DNA from: Streptosporangium lutulentum
GTDB lineage: Bacteria > Actinomycetota > Actinomycetes > Streptosporangiales > Streptosporangiaceae
Direction of reading: 5' to 3'
Assembly: GCF_030811455.1 (NCBI RefSeq)
Contig: NZ_JAUSQU010000001.1
Span: forward strand, 2,542,001 to 2,606,000
Length of the DNA: 64,000 bases
The notes under the pieces are model-generated. The model was given only the letters and a program-made list of their open reading frames with translations. It had not been told where the DNA came from and did no database searches. This document shows positions 19,435-29,003 of the stretch, in pieces. The first letter of the stretch is position 1. Each line of letters opens with the position of its first letter. A program made the translations under genes and the position numbers.

Positions 19435-20558
19435 GACGTTCGGTCCACGGGAAGTTCGGCGTGGACGGTGAAGCCGCCCTCGCTGCGCGGTGCCGCCCGC
19501 AGGCGACCGCCGAGGGCGGTGACCCGCTCGCGCATCCCGAGCAGCCCGACGCCGGGCACGGTGGCGGTGTCCGGTGTGGCCCCGCCGTCGTCGTCGATAC
19601 GTATCGCGAGGACGTCGGGACGGTAGTCGATCCGGACCGACGCCGTAGCCGCGGAGGCGTGACGGGCGATGTTGGTCAGCGACTCCTGAACGATCCGGTA
19701 AACGGTCCGGTCCACCGCGGCCGGCACGTCATGGCGTTGTCCCTCGATCGTCAACGTCGCGTCCAGGCCGGTCGTCCGAGCCCGTTCCACCAGTTCGGCG
19801 ACGTGGTCGAGCCCACGCGGCGGGGTCGTGTCGTCATCGCGCAGCGCCTCCAGGGTCGCGCGCAGTTCCCGGGCCGCCTCACGACCGGCCTCCCTGATCG
19901 CCAGCAGGGCCTCCGGCACCTCTTCGCCCCGCTTGCGGGCCACGTGGACGGCGACTTCGGCCTGCACCTTGATGACGGAGATCTGGTGGGTGAGCGAATC
20001 ATGTAACTCCCGCGCGATGTGCAGCCGCTCCTCGTCGGCACGGCGCCGCGCGGTCTCCTCCCGAGTGCGCTCGGCCTCGTCCGCCCGCCGCTCGGCCTGC
20101 CGCAGCGCTTCACCCGCGGCGCCGGCCGCGATCAGCCAGGCCAGTTCGAGGGCGCCCCGCGCCTGCGCGAACGCCGCGCCCGTGTCGTGCAGGCCCGAGG
20201 CCAGGGCCGCGAGGGGGAGAACGGCCAGCATGGTCACACTCGCCACCACCGTGACGGTGCGGTGGCCCGCCCGCACGGCCGCGTACACCGCGAACAGGTA
20301 CGCGACGGCGGGCACGTCGAAACCGGCCGCCTGGTAACCCACCGCGCACAGCCCGGTGACAGCCAGGACGAGAACCGGAGCCCGGCGACGCGCGACCAGC
20401 CCCAGGCCGCCGGCCGCCAGCAGTGCGAAGCCGAACAGGTCGAGGTAGGTGGCGGAGTGCTGCCCGGACAGCCCGGTGACCAGCAGCGTCGCCGCCACGC
20501 CGACGGCGATCACCCAGTCTGTGACACCGGCCCGGACACGGAGCCGTCCTGTCCTCAT
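19431..20558 (-). CDS. Sensor histidine kinase (HisKA_3)
   Basis: 375 residues with about five N-terminal membrane segments and almost no extracytoplasmic domain. A HisKA_3 box (LHIARELHDSLTHQISVIK) contains the phospho-accepting His, and an HATPase_c domain follows (IVQESLTNIARHA, GLLGMRERVTALGG). It forms an operon with the response regulator at 18772-19434. The signal is unknown; lack of a sensor domain suggests membrane or envelope sensing. Confidence 0.92.
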   Translation of the reverse strand: MRTGRLRVRAGVTDWVIAVGVAATLLVTGLSGQHSATYLDLFGFALLAAGGLGLVARRRAPVLVLAVTGLCAVGYQAAGFDVPAVAYLFAVYAAVRAGHRTVTVVASVTMLAVLPLAALASGLHDTGAAFAQARGALELAWLIAAGAAGEALRQAERRADEAERTREETARRRADEERLHIARELHDSLTHQISVIKVQAEVAVHVARKRGEEVPEALLAIREAGREAARELRATLEALRDDDTTPPRGLDHVAELVERARTTGLDATLTIEGQRHDVPAAVDRTVYRIVQESLTNIARHASAATASVRIDYRPDVLAIRIDDDGGATPDTATVPGVGLLGMRERVTALGGRLRAAPRSEGGFTVHAELPVDRTS

Positions 20559-20776
20559 GCGCGCACCCTAGCCGGATGTTCGCGCGGGCGAATCCCGCGC
20601 ACGGATTATCGACGGACTACCGCACACGCGGTACTTCCGCGGCTCCTGCGGCGTCCGCGGCAGCCGGCTACGGCGTCGGCGGCAGCGCGAAATGCCCACC
20701 CCCGCCGGACGACCGGCGGCGGGTCCGGCAGACATGATCAGGCGGTGTCCCGTCGTAGGAGAAGAAGGAGCGCCTC

Positions 20777-21166
20777 ATGTCCATCCGTCATCTGCTCGCC
20801 GCCGCCACACCGGCGACCGCGCACGTCCTGGCCCAGCCGGATCCCGTCAGTGCCTACGCCCTGACCGCCGGGCGTCTCTGGTCCCTGGTGGCCGCACTGC
20901 TGGGACTGGCCGGCGCGGTCGTCGGCGGGCTCGCTCTGGCCCGCTCCACCGGCCGCATCGGCACCGGAAACGGGCGAAGGGGAGCCGTCGTGGCCCTGGC
21001 GGCGGGGCTGGCCGGCGCGGTCGCCGGGGGGCTGGTCGTAGCCGCCGCCGACGGCGGCCCCGGCACCGGCTACGGAATAGTCGGGGGCTACCTGGCCCTG
21101 GCAGTGGGGCTGATCGCCATGGCCCTCGCCGGGCTCGCTCTGGCCCGTTCCCGCCGCGCCGGCTGA
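20777..21166 (+). CDS. DUF6223 family membrane protein
   Basis: 129-residue protein with a first hydrophobic stretch that may be a signal peptide and three further membrane helices, ending LALARSRRAG. The YALTAGRLWSLVAALLGL and GGLALARSTGRIGTG segments match what I recall of DUF6223. A strong AGAAGGAG stands before the ATG. It is divergent from the kinase/regulator pair, which suggests control by that system. Function unknown. Confidence 0.75.
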   Translation: MSIRHLLAAATPATAHVLAQPDPVSAYALTAGRLWSLVAALLGLAGAVVGGLALARSTGRIGTGNGRRGAVVALAAGLAGAVAGGLVVAAADGGPGTGYGIVGGYLALAVGLIAMALAGLALARSRRAG

Positions 21167-21360
21167 CCGGCTGACGCAGCGAATACGAGCATGTGGACGG
21201 CACGGCGGCGAGCAGGGCGACCCCGAGCCGTCCGGTGAGGTGGTCGCAGCACAGCCGGGCACGCAGCAGCGCCTGCGTGCGCACGCTGTCGCGCAGCGAT
21301 CGGACCGCCGGAATCCGTACCGATCCTCCCGAAGGCCGATGGCGGGTTTCCGTAAGAAAG

Positions 21361-22263
21361 CAGGTCGCCGCACGCCTGGTCGAAGTGGTGAGCGGCCAGA
21401 CATTCGCGACCTACCTGCGCGCACACGTTTTCACGCCGCTCGGCATGAACTCCAGTACAACCGTCGAGCGCGAGCGCGACCTGCCCCCCAGCGCCCGCGG
21501 CCACCTGCTCGTCCTCGGCAAGGCCGTCGCCCTGCCGGAGCCGCCCGGCTTCGGCAACGGCTCCGGCGGTGTCCTCAGCACCGCCGGCGACATGGCCCGG
21601 TGGCTGATCGCACAGAACAACGGCATCCTGACCCCCTCAAGCGTGCGGCAGATGCGCACCCCCTCCCAGGCGAACAAGGAGTACGCCCTCGGCTGGACCC
21701 TCGGCGAAACCCCGCACGGCACTTCCTTCGTCGAACACGGCGGCGACCTGTTCACCTCCACCGCCGACCAGTTGCTGATGCCGGGATCCGGGTACGGCGT
21801 CGCCGTCATGGCGAACACCGGGATGACCTACGCCGACGCCGGAGCCCTCATGGACGGCCTGGTCGCCCTGATCGAGGGGGACACCCCGAAGATCCCCTCC
21901 GCGCCGCAGTACCTCCTCATCGACGGCCTGTTCCTGCTGCTGACCCTGGCGACCATCGGGCCGGCGGTGCGCGGTGCGATCCGCTCCCGGCGCTGGGCGG
22001 CCCGCCGTACCGGATGGCAGCGGTTACGGCTGCTGCCCTACCTGGCGCCGCTCGCGCTGTGCCTGTCGGTCGCCCCGATCTTCCGTGTGCTGGCCCGCGG
22101 CGGCGACATCATGTGGATCCAGGTGGTCTACCTCTATCCGACATTCATGATCTGGCTGGTGACGGCCGCGGTCGCCTGCACAGCGGTGGTGGCGACGCGG
22201 CTGGGCCGGGTCCTGCTTCACTCACGTTATTGGCGGGCGGAGGTCAGGGGCAGACCTTCCTGA
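21361..22263 (+). pseudogene. Membrane-anchored serine hydrolase, N-terminally truncated
   Basis: About 300 residues of the C-terminal half of an SxxK hydrolase: the helix VAARLVEVVSGQTFATYL, the segment GNGSGGVLSTAGDMARWL, an HGG box (FVEHGGDLFTS), and a C-terminal module of four membrane helices (LLIDGLFLLLTLATIG onward). The catalytic SxxK and YxN motifs are missing. Upstream, 21181-21360 is unrelated sequence, so the gene was probably cut by recombination. Its end overlaps the convergent nSTAND gene by 20 bp. Confidence 0.7.
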
Positions 22264-25200
22264 ATGACTCGTCGGACATGCCCGCCATGTAGTGCCGCCA
22301 CTCCTCCTCGGTGAGCGAGCGGCCCGCGACGGCGCAGATCGCCGCGGAAGGGGCCGAAGGCAGCGGGATGTTCCACAGCCGGACAGTGCCGTCGTCACTC
22401 GTGGTGGCGAGGGTGCTCCCGCCGGGACCGAATGCCACATCCCGCACGGAGGCGGTGTGCCCGAGCAGGGGGTCGCCGATCTGGCGTCGGGTGTCGACGT
22501 CCCAGAGCCGAACGGTGCCGTCGTCGCCCCCGGTGACAAGGGTCCTCCCGTCGGGGCTGAACGTCACCGCGTCGACGCCGCCGGTGTGCCCGAGCAGGGG
22601 GGTGCCGAAGGGCCGGCCGGTGGCCACGGTCCACAGCCGGACGACGCCGGCGTCGCCCGCCGTGGGATCCACGCCGGAGGTGGCGAGGATCTTCCCGTCG
22701 GGGCTGAACGCCACCGCGTAGGAGGAGTCGGATTCGTCGTCGAGCGACGGGCCTGCCTGACGGCCGGTGGCGGTGTCCCACAGTCGTGTGACGCCGTCGT
22801 TGCCGGCGGTGGCCAGGATCCTTCCGTCGGGGCTGAAGACGACGGCGTTGATGCCGTCGTCGCTCGGAATGATCATGGTGCCGTCCGGGGCGTCCGCCGA
22901 AACGCCGTCGGCCCCGTGAGCGGTGATGGGGGCGGTGAGGGGACGGCGGGTGCCGGCGTCCCACAGCTGGATGGTGTTGTCCTGGGCGGTGGCGAGGATT
23001 CTCTCGTCGGGACTCAAGGCCACTTTCCCCGGAGTGCCGCTCAGCTCGAAGAGGGGCGCGCCGTGGGGGTGACGGGTTGCGGTGTCCCAGATCCGGAGGA
23101 CGTCGCCTTCGACGGTGACGAGCGTCTTTCCGCCGGAGCCGAAGGCCACCGCGTACATCGCCTCACCCAGGCCGGTCATGGGTGCGCCGACCTGCCGGCG
23201 AGTGCCGGTGTCCCAGAGCCGGACGGCGCCGTCCCCCGTGGTGGCGAGGGTCTTGCCGTCGGGGCTGAACATCACGCCGAGCGGGGCCTGGGCCCGTTCG
23301 ACCAGGGGCCGGCCGATCTGGCGGTAGGCGGTGAGATCCCACAGCCTCGCGGTACCGTCGCCGCTCGTGGTGGCGAGGGTCCTTCCGCCGCGGATGAAGT
23401 TCATCGTGGTGACGCTGTCGGTGTGGCCGGTGAGGGTCACGCCGACCCGGCGGCCGGTGGCCGTGTCCCAGAGCCGGACGGCCTTGTCCCTGCCCGAGAC
23501 CGCGAGGGTCCTCCCGTCCGGGCTGAACGCCAGCGTGTGGACGCGGCCGCTGCCCACGGCGATGGGGGCGCCGATCCGCCGGCGGGTGACGGCGTCCCAG
23601 AGGCGGACGGTGTCGTCCTCCTTGGCGTTGTCGCGGACGGTGGCGATGGTCCTCCCGTCCGGGCTGAACGCCGACAGGCCCGGGGCGCCGCCCTCGATGG
23701 CGGCGAGCGCGGTGATCTGGCGGCGAGTGGTGTCCCAGAGGCGAACGGTGTCGCTGTGCGGGGGAGCGGCGGCCTTGCCGAAGCCGGACGGCACCTCACG
23801 AAACGCCTCGGGTCGCCCGGCGGTGGAGGCGTCGATCCGGCGGCCGGTGGACACCTCCCAGAACCCGATCGCGGAGTCCACGGTCTCGACGGCGATGGCT
23901 CTGCCGTCGGGGCTGAAGGCGATGGTCAGGATTCGGCCGTCGGGATCGGTGACGGTGGGGTTCGGGATGATCGGGGCGCCCACCGGGCGTCGGTTCACGG
24001 TGTCCCAGAGCCGTACGGAGTGGTCCTGGCTCACGGTGGCGAAGGTCTTCCCGTCGGGGCTGAACCTCATCTCCCGGATCGGATGGGTGTGACCGGTGAG
24101 GGGCCTGCCGATCCGGCGGCGCGTGGCGGTGTCCCAGAGGTGGACGGCGTTGCCGGTTCCCGCGGTGGCGAGGATTTTTCCGTCCGGGCTGAACGCCGCC
24201 GCGTCCGACTCCTTGCCGTGAGTGGGGAAGACGCTCCGCACGGAGGTGGCCAGGGCGTCGACCATGCCGTAGCGGGCCTCGGCCGTGGGGAAGAGGTTCC
24301 AGGCCGTGGCGGCCAGCAGTCCCGACACCAGGGCGTCGGTGTCACCGGCACGGTCGCTTTGCACCATCGTCAGTCGGGACAGGGCTTCCCGCCGGTTGGC
24401 CTCCGTATCGATGTAGCTGATCAGGACGACGGCCAGGGCGGCTGCCAGGAAGACAGAGAGGACCCCGATGGCGATTGTGCGCCGCCTGGTGGCTCGAGCG
24501 GCCACGCCGGCGGCGCGGGCGGACGCGGCGAGGAATTCGTCGGCGATCGCCTCGACGGGGGGATAGCGGTCCGGGTCGGCCTCCCAGCCGGTGCGGGCCT
24601 GCCGGATGTCTTCCACCCGGCTGCCGCTGTACAGCAGGGAATGGCTACGCTGCTTGAGACGCCAGTCTTCGGCATCCCCGTTGAGCTGCCCGATCTGGAT
24701 GCGGGCGTCCTGGTCGTGCCGGAGCCACTCGTGGAGCCGCGGCCAGGCCTGGAGCAGCACGTCGTGGGAGATCTCAGCGACGTCCTCGTGCAGGACGATG
24801 AGACGCCTGGTCGTGAAGGCCTCCAGAACCGTGTCGACGTCGGCGCTCTCGCCGGTGGAGGTGTCGCCGCGCAGCTCGCTCAGGGCCAGGGGCCGCCGGG
24901 CGTACTGGCCGTCGGCCAGCACCACGGTCATCCGCTGAAAGAGCCTCCGGGTGATTTCCCTTCGCGTCCGGTCGAGGCTTTCGTAAGCGGCGTCGGCGCT
25001 GGCCTGAACCGCGTGGGTGACCCCGCCGCCGGCACCGTAGCCGCGCAGGGTGAGCCGGTTGCCCTCCCGGTTGTTCCAGGTGGCCAGCATCGCCTGAGAG
25101 AGCAGCGGCAGCGCTCCCACTCCCACCCGGGAGTCGCGGCCCACCCCCTGCTGGGAGCGCAGGTCACCCAGGACGACGTCGACGAACCCCTCGTCGAGAG

Positions 25201-26764
25201 TCAGGCCCGCCCGGTGCGCCGGTCCGACGATCGCCTGCCTGAGCTCGGGCTCACCCATCGGCCACACCCTGAACAACCCGGTCCGCAGCACCTCGCAAAG
25301 GATCTCGTAGTCGGCGCAGCGGTCCGAGAAATCCCCACGCATCCCCAGCACGATCAGCGCGGCCGGTTGCCCGCCGGGCCCGGCGGGGGTCTCAGCCGCC
25401 GCGCGCAACACCGACAGGAACGTCTCGACGTGGCCGTCCGGGCCGGGGCCGGACGGGGCGAGAGTGAAGATCTCCTCGAACTGATCGACGACCAGCACCA
25501 CCCGTCCCGGAGTGTCCGCGGCGGCCGGTCGGCCATGCCTCTCGGCATGCCTCAGCGCAGCCTGGCGGAAGAGCCGGTGCGCCTGGTCCGGGGCGCCGGC
25601 CAGAGCCTCCTCCGCGGTGAGCGAGGTGGTCCCGGCCAGAGCGGCCAGGTGGACGGAGAGCTCGGTCAGCGGGGCGCCGTTCGGAGTGATGACCAGCTGG
25701 GGCCAGTGCTCGGAGTCGGGCTTTCCGGGCAGCAGTCCCCTGGCCAGGCGAGGCAGCAGCCCGGCGCGGAGCAACGAGGTCTTACCCGCCCCCGACGCTC
25801 CGGTGACCATCAGCATGCCCGGCCGGTCCAGCCGCCCGGAGAGCTCGGCGAGCAGTTCCCCGATCAGCTGTTCCCGGCCGTGGAAGACTTCGGCGTCACC
25901 CTGCTGAAACGGCCGCAGTCCCCGGTAGGGGCCGTCGCCCGTCCAGGGCGTCGCCGGCGTCGCGCCCGTTGGATCCGCTTCGCCGCCGGGCGAGCGGGCG
26001 GTGTCCGGAAGAGGTTCGCGCAGCCGTACTATCTGCACCTGCAGCTGGTTCAGCGCCTCCTGATGACTCCGATACTCCGCGTTTTGGCGCAGGACGATCC
26101 GCTCCAACCGCACGAGGGTCTGGTCGACACCGCGTACCAGCTTGTTGAGCTCGGCGAATTCGTCGCTCAGGCCGGAGAACACCTGGGTGACGAGAAGGGT
26201 GAACCGGTCGTTTTGCCGTTCGTCCATCTCCTCCACGAGCGTGCCCAGGGCGTTGATCCCAAGCAGCACGGCAGCGATCTCCCGGCGCAGTTCGGCGGCC
26301 TGCGTGCCGCCGACATCCAGCGCCCGCTCGATCCGCTCGGCGAGTTCTTCCCGGACCGTCCCGGCGGTCGGAGGGGTTTCGCCGGTGCCGCGCCCTCGCC
26401 AGGAGTCGGTGCCCCTCATGATCAGCTCGCTGAGGATGTTGGTCCCCACCCCGGCGAGTGCGGTCAGCCCGGCTGCGGTCGCGGCCATGGCCGCTCCGCC
26501 CGGTACGGCGGCGGTCGCCGCCAGGGCCACCGGGGTCAGCGCGCTGGCGCTCAGCCCGGCCAGCAACACGGCGGGAGTGAACCGTCCCACCGTGAGCACT
26601 CCCCGGTGCGCCTGGTGGGCGGCGAGTCGCAATCCGTCGGTCTTGGTCTGGACCTCGTGTGCGGCGAGCCGGGCCCACAGTCTGACCTCCTCGCGCATCT
26701 CGCCCACAAGACCTGCATGGAGGTCCGCCTCCGTTTCGGACGGCTCGTCGCCGCTCTTCACCAT
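22244..26764 (-). CDS. nSTAND-type NTPase with two WD40 propellers
   Basis: 1506-residue signal-transducing NTPase. Order: an N-terminal helical region (1-60), a hydrophobic segment (about 62-110), a coiled-coil-prone region (130-250), an nSTAND1 module with the YRGLRPF entry motif near 280, Walker A GASGAGKT at 322-329, Walker B VVLVVDQFEEI at 422-432 and a helical sensor/winged-helix part to about 680. A membrane helix follows at 762-784, then 14 WD40 blades (about 850-1460), counted from LWD/LWN/IWD/FWE motifs, enough for two seven-bladed propellers. The tail has two cysteines (AICAVAG, KVCP). GAGGA precedes the ATG. Such proteins act in conflict or stress signalling; partner and trigger are unknown. 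Confidence 0.9.
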   Translation of the reverse strand: MVKSGDEPSETEADLHAGLVGEMREEVRLWARLAAHEVQTKTDGLRLAAHQAHRGVLTVGRFTPAVLLAGLSASALTPVALAATAAVPGGAAMAATAAGLTALAGVGTNILSELIMRGTDSWRGRGTGETPPTAGTVREELAERIERALDVGGTQAAELRREIAAVLLGINALGTLVEEMDERQNDRFTLLVTQVFSGLSDEFAELNKLVRGVDQTLVRLERIVLRQNAEYRSHQEALNQLQVQIVRLREPLPDTARSPGGEADPTGATPATPWTGDGPYRGLRPFQQGDAEVFHGREQLIGELLAELSGRLDRPGMLMVTGASGAGKTSLLRAGLLPRLARGLLPGKPDSEHWPQLVITPNGAPLTELSVHLAALAGTTSLTAEEALAGAPDQAHRLFRQAALRHAERHGRPAAADTPGRVVLVVDQFEEIFTLAPSGPGPDGHVETFLSVLRAAAETPAGPGGQPAALIVLGMRGDFSDRCADYEILCEVLRTGLFRVWPMGEPELRQAIVGPAHRAGLTLDEGFVDVVLGDLRSQQGVGRDSRVGVGALPLLSQAMLATWNNREGNRLTLRGYGAGGGVTHAVQASADAAYESLDRTRREITRRLFQRMTVVLADGQYARRPLALSELRGDTSTGESADVDTVLEAFTTRRLIVLHEDVAEISHDVLLQAWPRLHEWLRHDQDARIQIGQLNGDAEDWRLKQRSHSLLYSGSRVEDIRQARTGWEADPDRYPPVEAIADEFLAASARAAGVAARATRRRTIAIGVLSVFLAAALAVVLISYIDTEANRREALSRLTMVQSDRAGDTDALVSGLLAATAWNLFPTAEARYGMVDALATSVRSVFPTHGKESDAAAFSPDGKILATAGTGNAVHLWDTATRRRIGRPLTGHTHPIREMRFSPDGKTFATVSQDHSVRLWDTVNRRPVGAPIIPNPTVTDPDGRILTIAFSPDGRAIAVETVDSAIGFWEVSTGRRIDASTAGRPEAFREVPSGFGKAAAPPHSDTVRLWDTTRRQITALAAIEGGAPGLSAFSPDGRTIATVRDNAKEDDTVRLWDAVTRRRIGAPIAVGSGRVHTLAFSPDGRTLAVSGRDKAVRLWDTATGRRVGVTLTGHTDSVTTMNFIRGGRTLATTSGDGTARLWDLTAYRQIGRPLVERAQAPLGVMFSPDGKTLATTGDGAVRLWDTGTRRQVGAPMTGLGEAMYAVAFGSGGKTLVTVEGDVLRIWDTATRHPHGAPLFELSGTPGKVALSPDERILATAQDNTIQLWDAGTRRPLTAPITAHGADGVSADAPDGTMIIPSDDGINAVVFSPDGRILATAGNDGVTRLWDTATGRQAGPSLDDESDSSYAVAFSPDGKILATSGVDPTAGDAGVVRLWTVATGRPFGTPLLGHTGGVDAVTFSPDGRTLVTGGDDGTVRLWDVDTRRQIGDPLLGHTASVRDVAFGPGGSTLATTSDDGTVRLWNIPLPSAPSAAICAVAGRSLTEEEWRHYMAGMSDESFRKVCP

Positions 26765-27018
26765 TTTTGAAATCCTCGCCCGAGTTCATGGAACGCAGCA
26801 CAAACGCAGCAGAACGGAGCTATTACACAACATCATTTGATGTCATGACCGGCCGCTGACGGATGGGAGGATCAGGCGCCGCGAGCCGGTGCAACAGATC
26901 GTGCTGGAGCCAGACGGCTGTGGAGCAGGTACGACGTCGCGGCGAACACGATGCTTGCCGGGGCTGGCTGATTGAGCAGCACACCCTGAGGACTCAACGC
27001 CACCTCGATCAAGCGACC

Positions 27019-27264
27019 GACAACGCGGTCAGGCTGAAAGATCTCGAGGTGATCGACTACACCGAGGAGGACTTCGCCGAGACGGTCCGCGACGTCGACC
27101 TGGTCATCGACAGCATCGGTGGCGACTACGGGGCGCGTTCCCTGAGGACGCTGCGGGACGGCGGCATCCTTGTCCGGCTCACGTCGAAACCTGACGAGGA
27201 CCTCCTTCGGCAGGCGGGGGAGCGCGGCATCTGGGCAGGCTGCGTCCTCGTCGAGCCGGACAAC
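27019..27264 (+). pseudogene. Zinc-type alcohol dehydrogenase/quinone oxidoreductase fragment
   Basis: About 82 residues (LEVIDYTEEDFAETV, DLVIDSIGGDYGARSL, GGILVRLTSKPDEDLL) match the middle of the NADPH-binding Rossmann part of medium-chain quinone oxidoreductases. The catalytic N-terminal domain and the C-terminus are absent. The frame stays open into the next gene but the intervening residues are not family-like. Confidence 0.65.
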
Positions 27265-27429
27265 GCCGCGCCGGCGACGATCGCCGAGCCGGCGACCGGT
27301 CGCGTCCGGCTTGGCCGGCTCGGCTTCGACCGCTCCGCGGCGAACAGGCGCCCTCCTCCCGAACGTGTCCCCGGCTGCCGACGGGAAATCCGGATGCGGA
27401 GGATCGGCGGGGTGGTGTGTGATGGAGGG

Positions 27430-28299
27430 ATGACGATCAAGACAGATAGGCCGGGGGCGGACGGGCTCGGCGACGTGGTGCGGGTGCTGGGGGAGTGGCA
27501 GCACGACGGCGGGCTCGTGCAGTTGCATCCGGGGGATGTGGGGTGGTTCTGGCGGTTCGGTGCGGAGCCGACGGCGGAGGCTACGCGGACCTGGAGTCGG
27601 GCTGGGGAGGTTCTGGCAGTCGGGCTGCTGGATGGTGCGGATTTGCTGCGGTTGGCGTTCGCGCCGCAGGCGTTGCAGGACGAGGAGCTGGCGCGGCAGG
27701 TGGTCGAGGACGTGTCGGCGCCTGAGCGCGGTGTGCTGCTCGAGGGCAAGGCGTACGTCGAGGCGCCGATGGGTGCGCTGGTCCAGGACCTGTTGCTCAG
27801 GGGCGGCTGGGAGAGTGGCGAGCCGTGGACACCACTTCGGCGTGACCTCGGCGCGCCTGTGCCGGATCCCGGCGTTCGCGTCGAGGTGATCGGGCCGGAA
27901 CAGGCGCACGAGTGGGCCGCGGTCCTGCGGGCGTCGTTCGACGGGTCGACGTTCACCGACGAGCGCTGGCACGCGATGGCGGCAGGTGCGCCGTATGCCG
28001 ACGCGCGGTGCCTGGTCGTCCGCAATGAGCAGGGCGAGGCGGTGGCGGCCGTGGCGGTGTGGTCGGCGGGTGAAGGCAAGCCCGGGCTGATCGAGCCGAT
28101 GGGCGTGCACCGGGCACACCGCCGTCACGGTTACGGCAAAGCGATCACGGTCGCCGCGGCGCGCGCACTCCAGGAGCTGGGTTCGTCCAGCGTGGACGTG
28201 TGCACGCCGAGCTCCAACGTCGGAGCCGTCGCCACCTACCGGTCGGCCGGCCTCGAGCGGTTGCCCGAGAGACGAGACCTGTACCGCAGCGCTTCCTGA
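27430..28299 (+). CDS. GNAT family N-acetyltransferase
   Basis: 289 residues. The C-terminal GNAT fold contains the acetyl-CoA loop HRAHRRHGYGKAITVAA, the beta-bulge strand GLIEPMGV before it, and the closing segment CTPSSNVGAVATYRSAG. The N-terminal 140 residues look like a second, degenerate GNAT-like or wing domain (LADGL-type pattern LGEWQHDGGLVQLHPGDVG). ATG 27430 is taken because GGAGGG is adjacent, though spacing is short; GTG at 27414-27417 is an alternative. Substrate unknown. Confidence 0.8.
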   Translation: MTIKTDRPGADGLGDVVRVLGEWQHDGGLVQLHPGDVGWFWRFGAEPTAEATRTWSRAGEVLAVGLLDGADLLRLAFAPQALQDEELARQVVEDVSAPERGVLLEGKAYVEAPMGALVQDLLLRGGWESGEPWTPLRRDLGAPVPDPGVRVEVIGPEQAHEWAAVLRASFDGSTFTDERWHAMAAGAPYADARCLVVRNEQGEAVAAVAVWSAGEGKPGLIEPMGVHRAHRRHGYGKAITVAAARALQELGSSSVDVCTPSSNVGAVATYRSAGLERLPERRDLYRSAS

Positions 28300-28965
28300 G
28301 GTTTTCGGTGTGGACCCGGTGCCGGGCCTCGCCGGTTGTCGCAGGTGGGCGAGGTTCGAAGAGGGCGTCAAGGTCGCCGGCGGCCTCGATGGCGTACAGG
28401 GCGGCGGCGAGGCGGCGCACCGCAGCGAGCCCATCAGGAGTGCCGGACCAATGGCGGACCAACGCCTCGGGTCCGACAGCCCGGACGACCGAACGCAGGA
28501 CGGCGCCGACCAGGACGGCCGAGTCGCTTGTCCTACCTGGGCGCTCAAGAGCCGCGACCCAGGGCTCCATGATGCGGCCGGCTCGGGCCGGCCGGCCCGA
28601 TGGCCACCTTCTCGGCTCGTACCGCATCGCCACCACCCCCGAGCCGAACTCCAGCCGGCTCACGAGCTTCAAGTCGACATGCTTCGACAGTCCAGCACCC
28701 GGCCTTTCAGCCGGGTCTGTCGGTTCGCGGTTCACCGGCCGGGCAACCCCGAAGCCTCCCCGCGCGGACACGGCACGCCCCGCCGCGCTCGAACAAACAC
28801 CTGCCCCGCTTGGCTATCGCGAGACACCTCAGCCCTACCGAGCCGAACCCACACACCACGAGGAAACACCAGAAGTTCCTCCTCCCCGCCCTGAAGGACG
28901 AGGCATCCGCCCCAGATGTCCGGTGACGGCATGCCGGCCATGCCTCGACGAAGGGCGCCGCTGGT
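28300..28965. other. Gene-free stretch with a possible IS605-type RNA/end remnant
   Basis: No convincing ORF. Read on the minus strand, about 28800 to 28620 ends in a hairpin-rich pattern (GAAGCTC, then GAGCCG pairing with CGGCTC, then a G-run) that resembles the 3' end of IS200/IS605 tnpB elements with their omega RNA. A second C/G-rich hairpin lies near 28890. No tnpB coding sequence remains. A minus frame over 28310-28600 has some protein-like runs (LYAIEAAGDLDALFEP) that I cannot place. Confidence 0.25.
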
Positions 28966-28996
28966 TTGACCTTGACGCTGCGTCAACTTCTACCAT
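28966..28996 (+). promoter_or_regulatory. MerR-type promoter of the DUF2268/merR operon
   Basis: TTGACC (28966-28971) and TACCAT (28991-28996) are separated by exactly 19 bases, the long spacer diagnostic of MerR-controlled promoters. The spacer holds the dyad TTGACG-CTG-CGTCAA (28972-28986). The predicted transcript start coincides with the ATG at 29004. Confidence 0.85.
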
Positions 28997-29003
28997 CGGG
29001 ACC

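Noticed and set aside
22292..26770. A 1492-codon open frame on the plus strand opposite the nSTAND gene
   Set aside because: It is the complement of a long high-GC coding sequence; composition is Gly/Val/Arg/Asp-rich without any family motif, while the minus frame has clear Walker and WD40 motifs.
26872..28548. Long minus frame across the oxidoreductase remnant and GNAT gene
   Set aside because: Arg/Pro/His-rich; the plus frame carries recognisable GNAT and Rossmann motifs.
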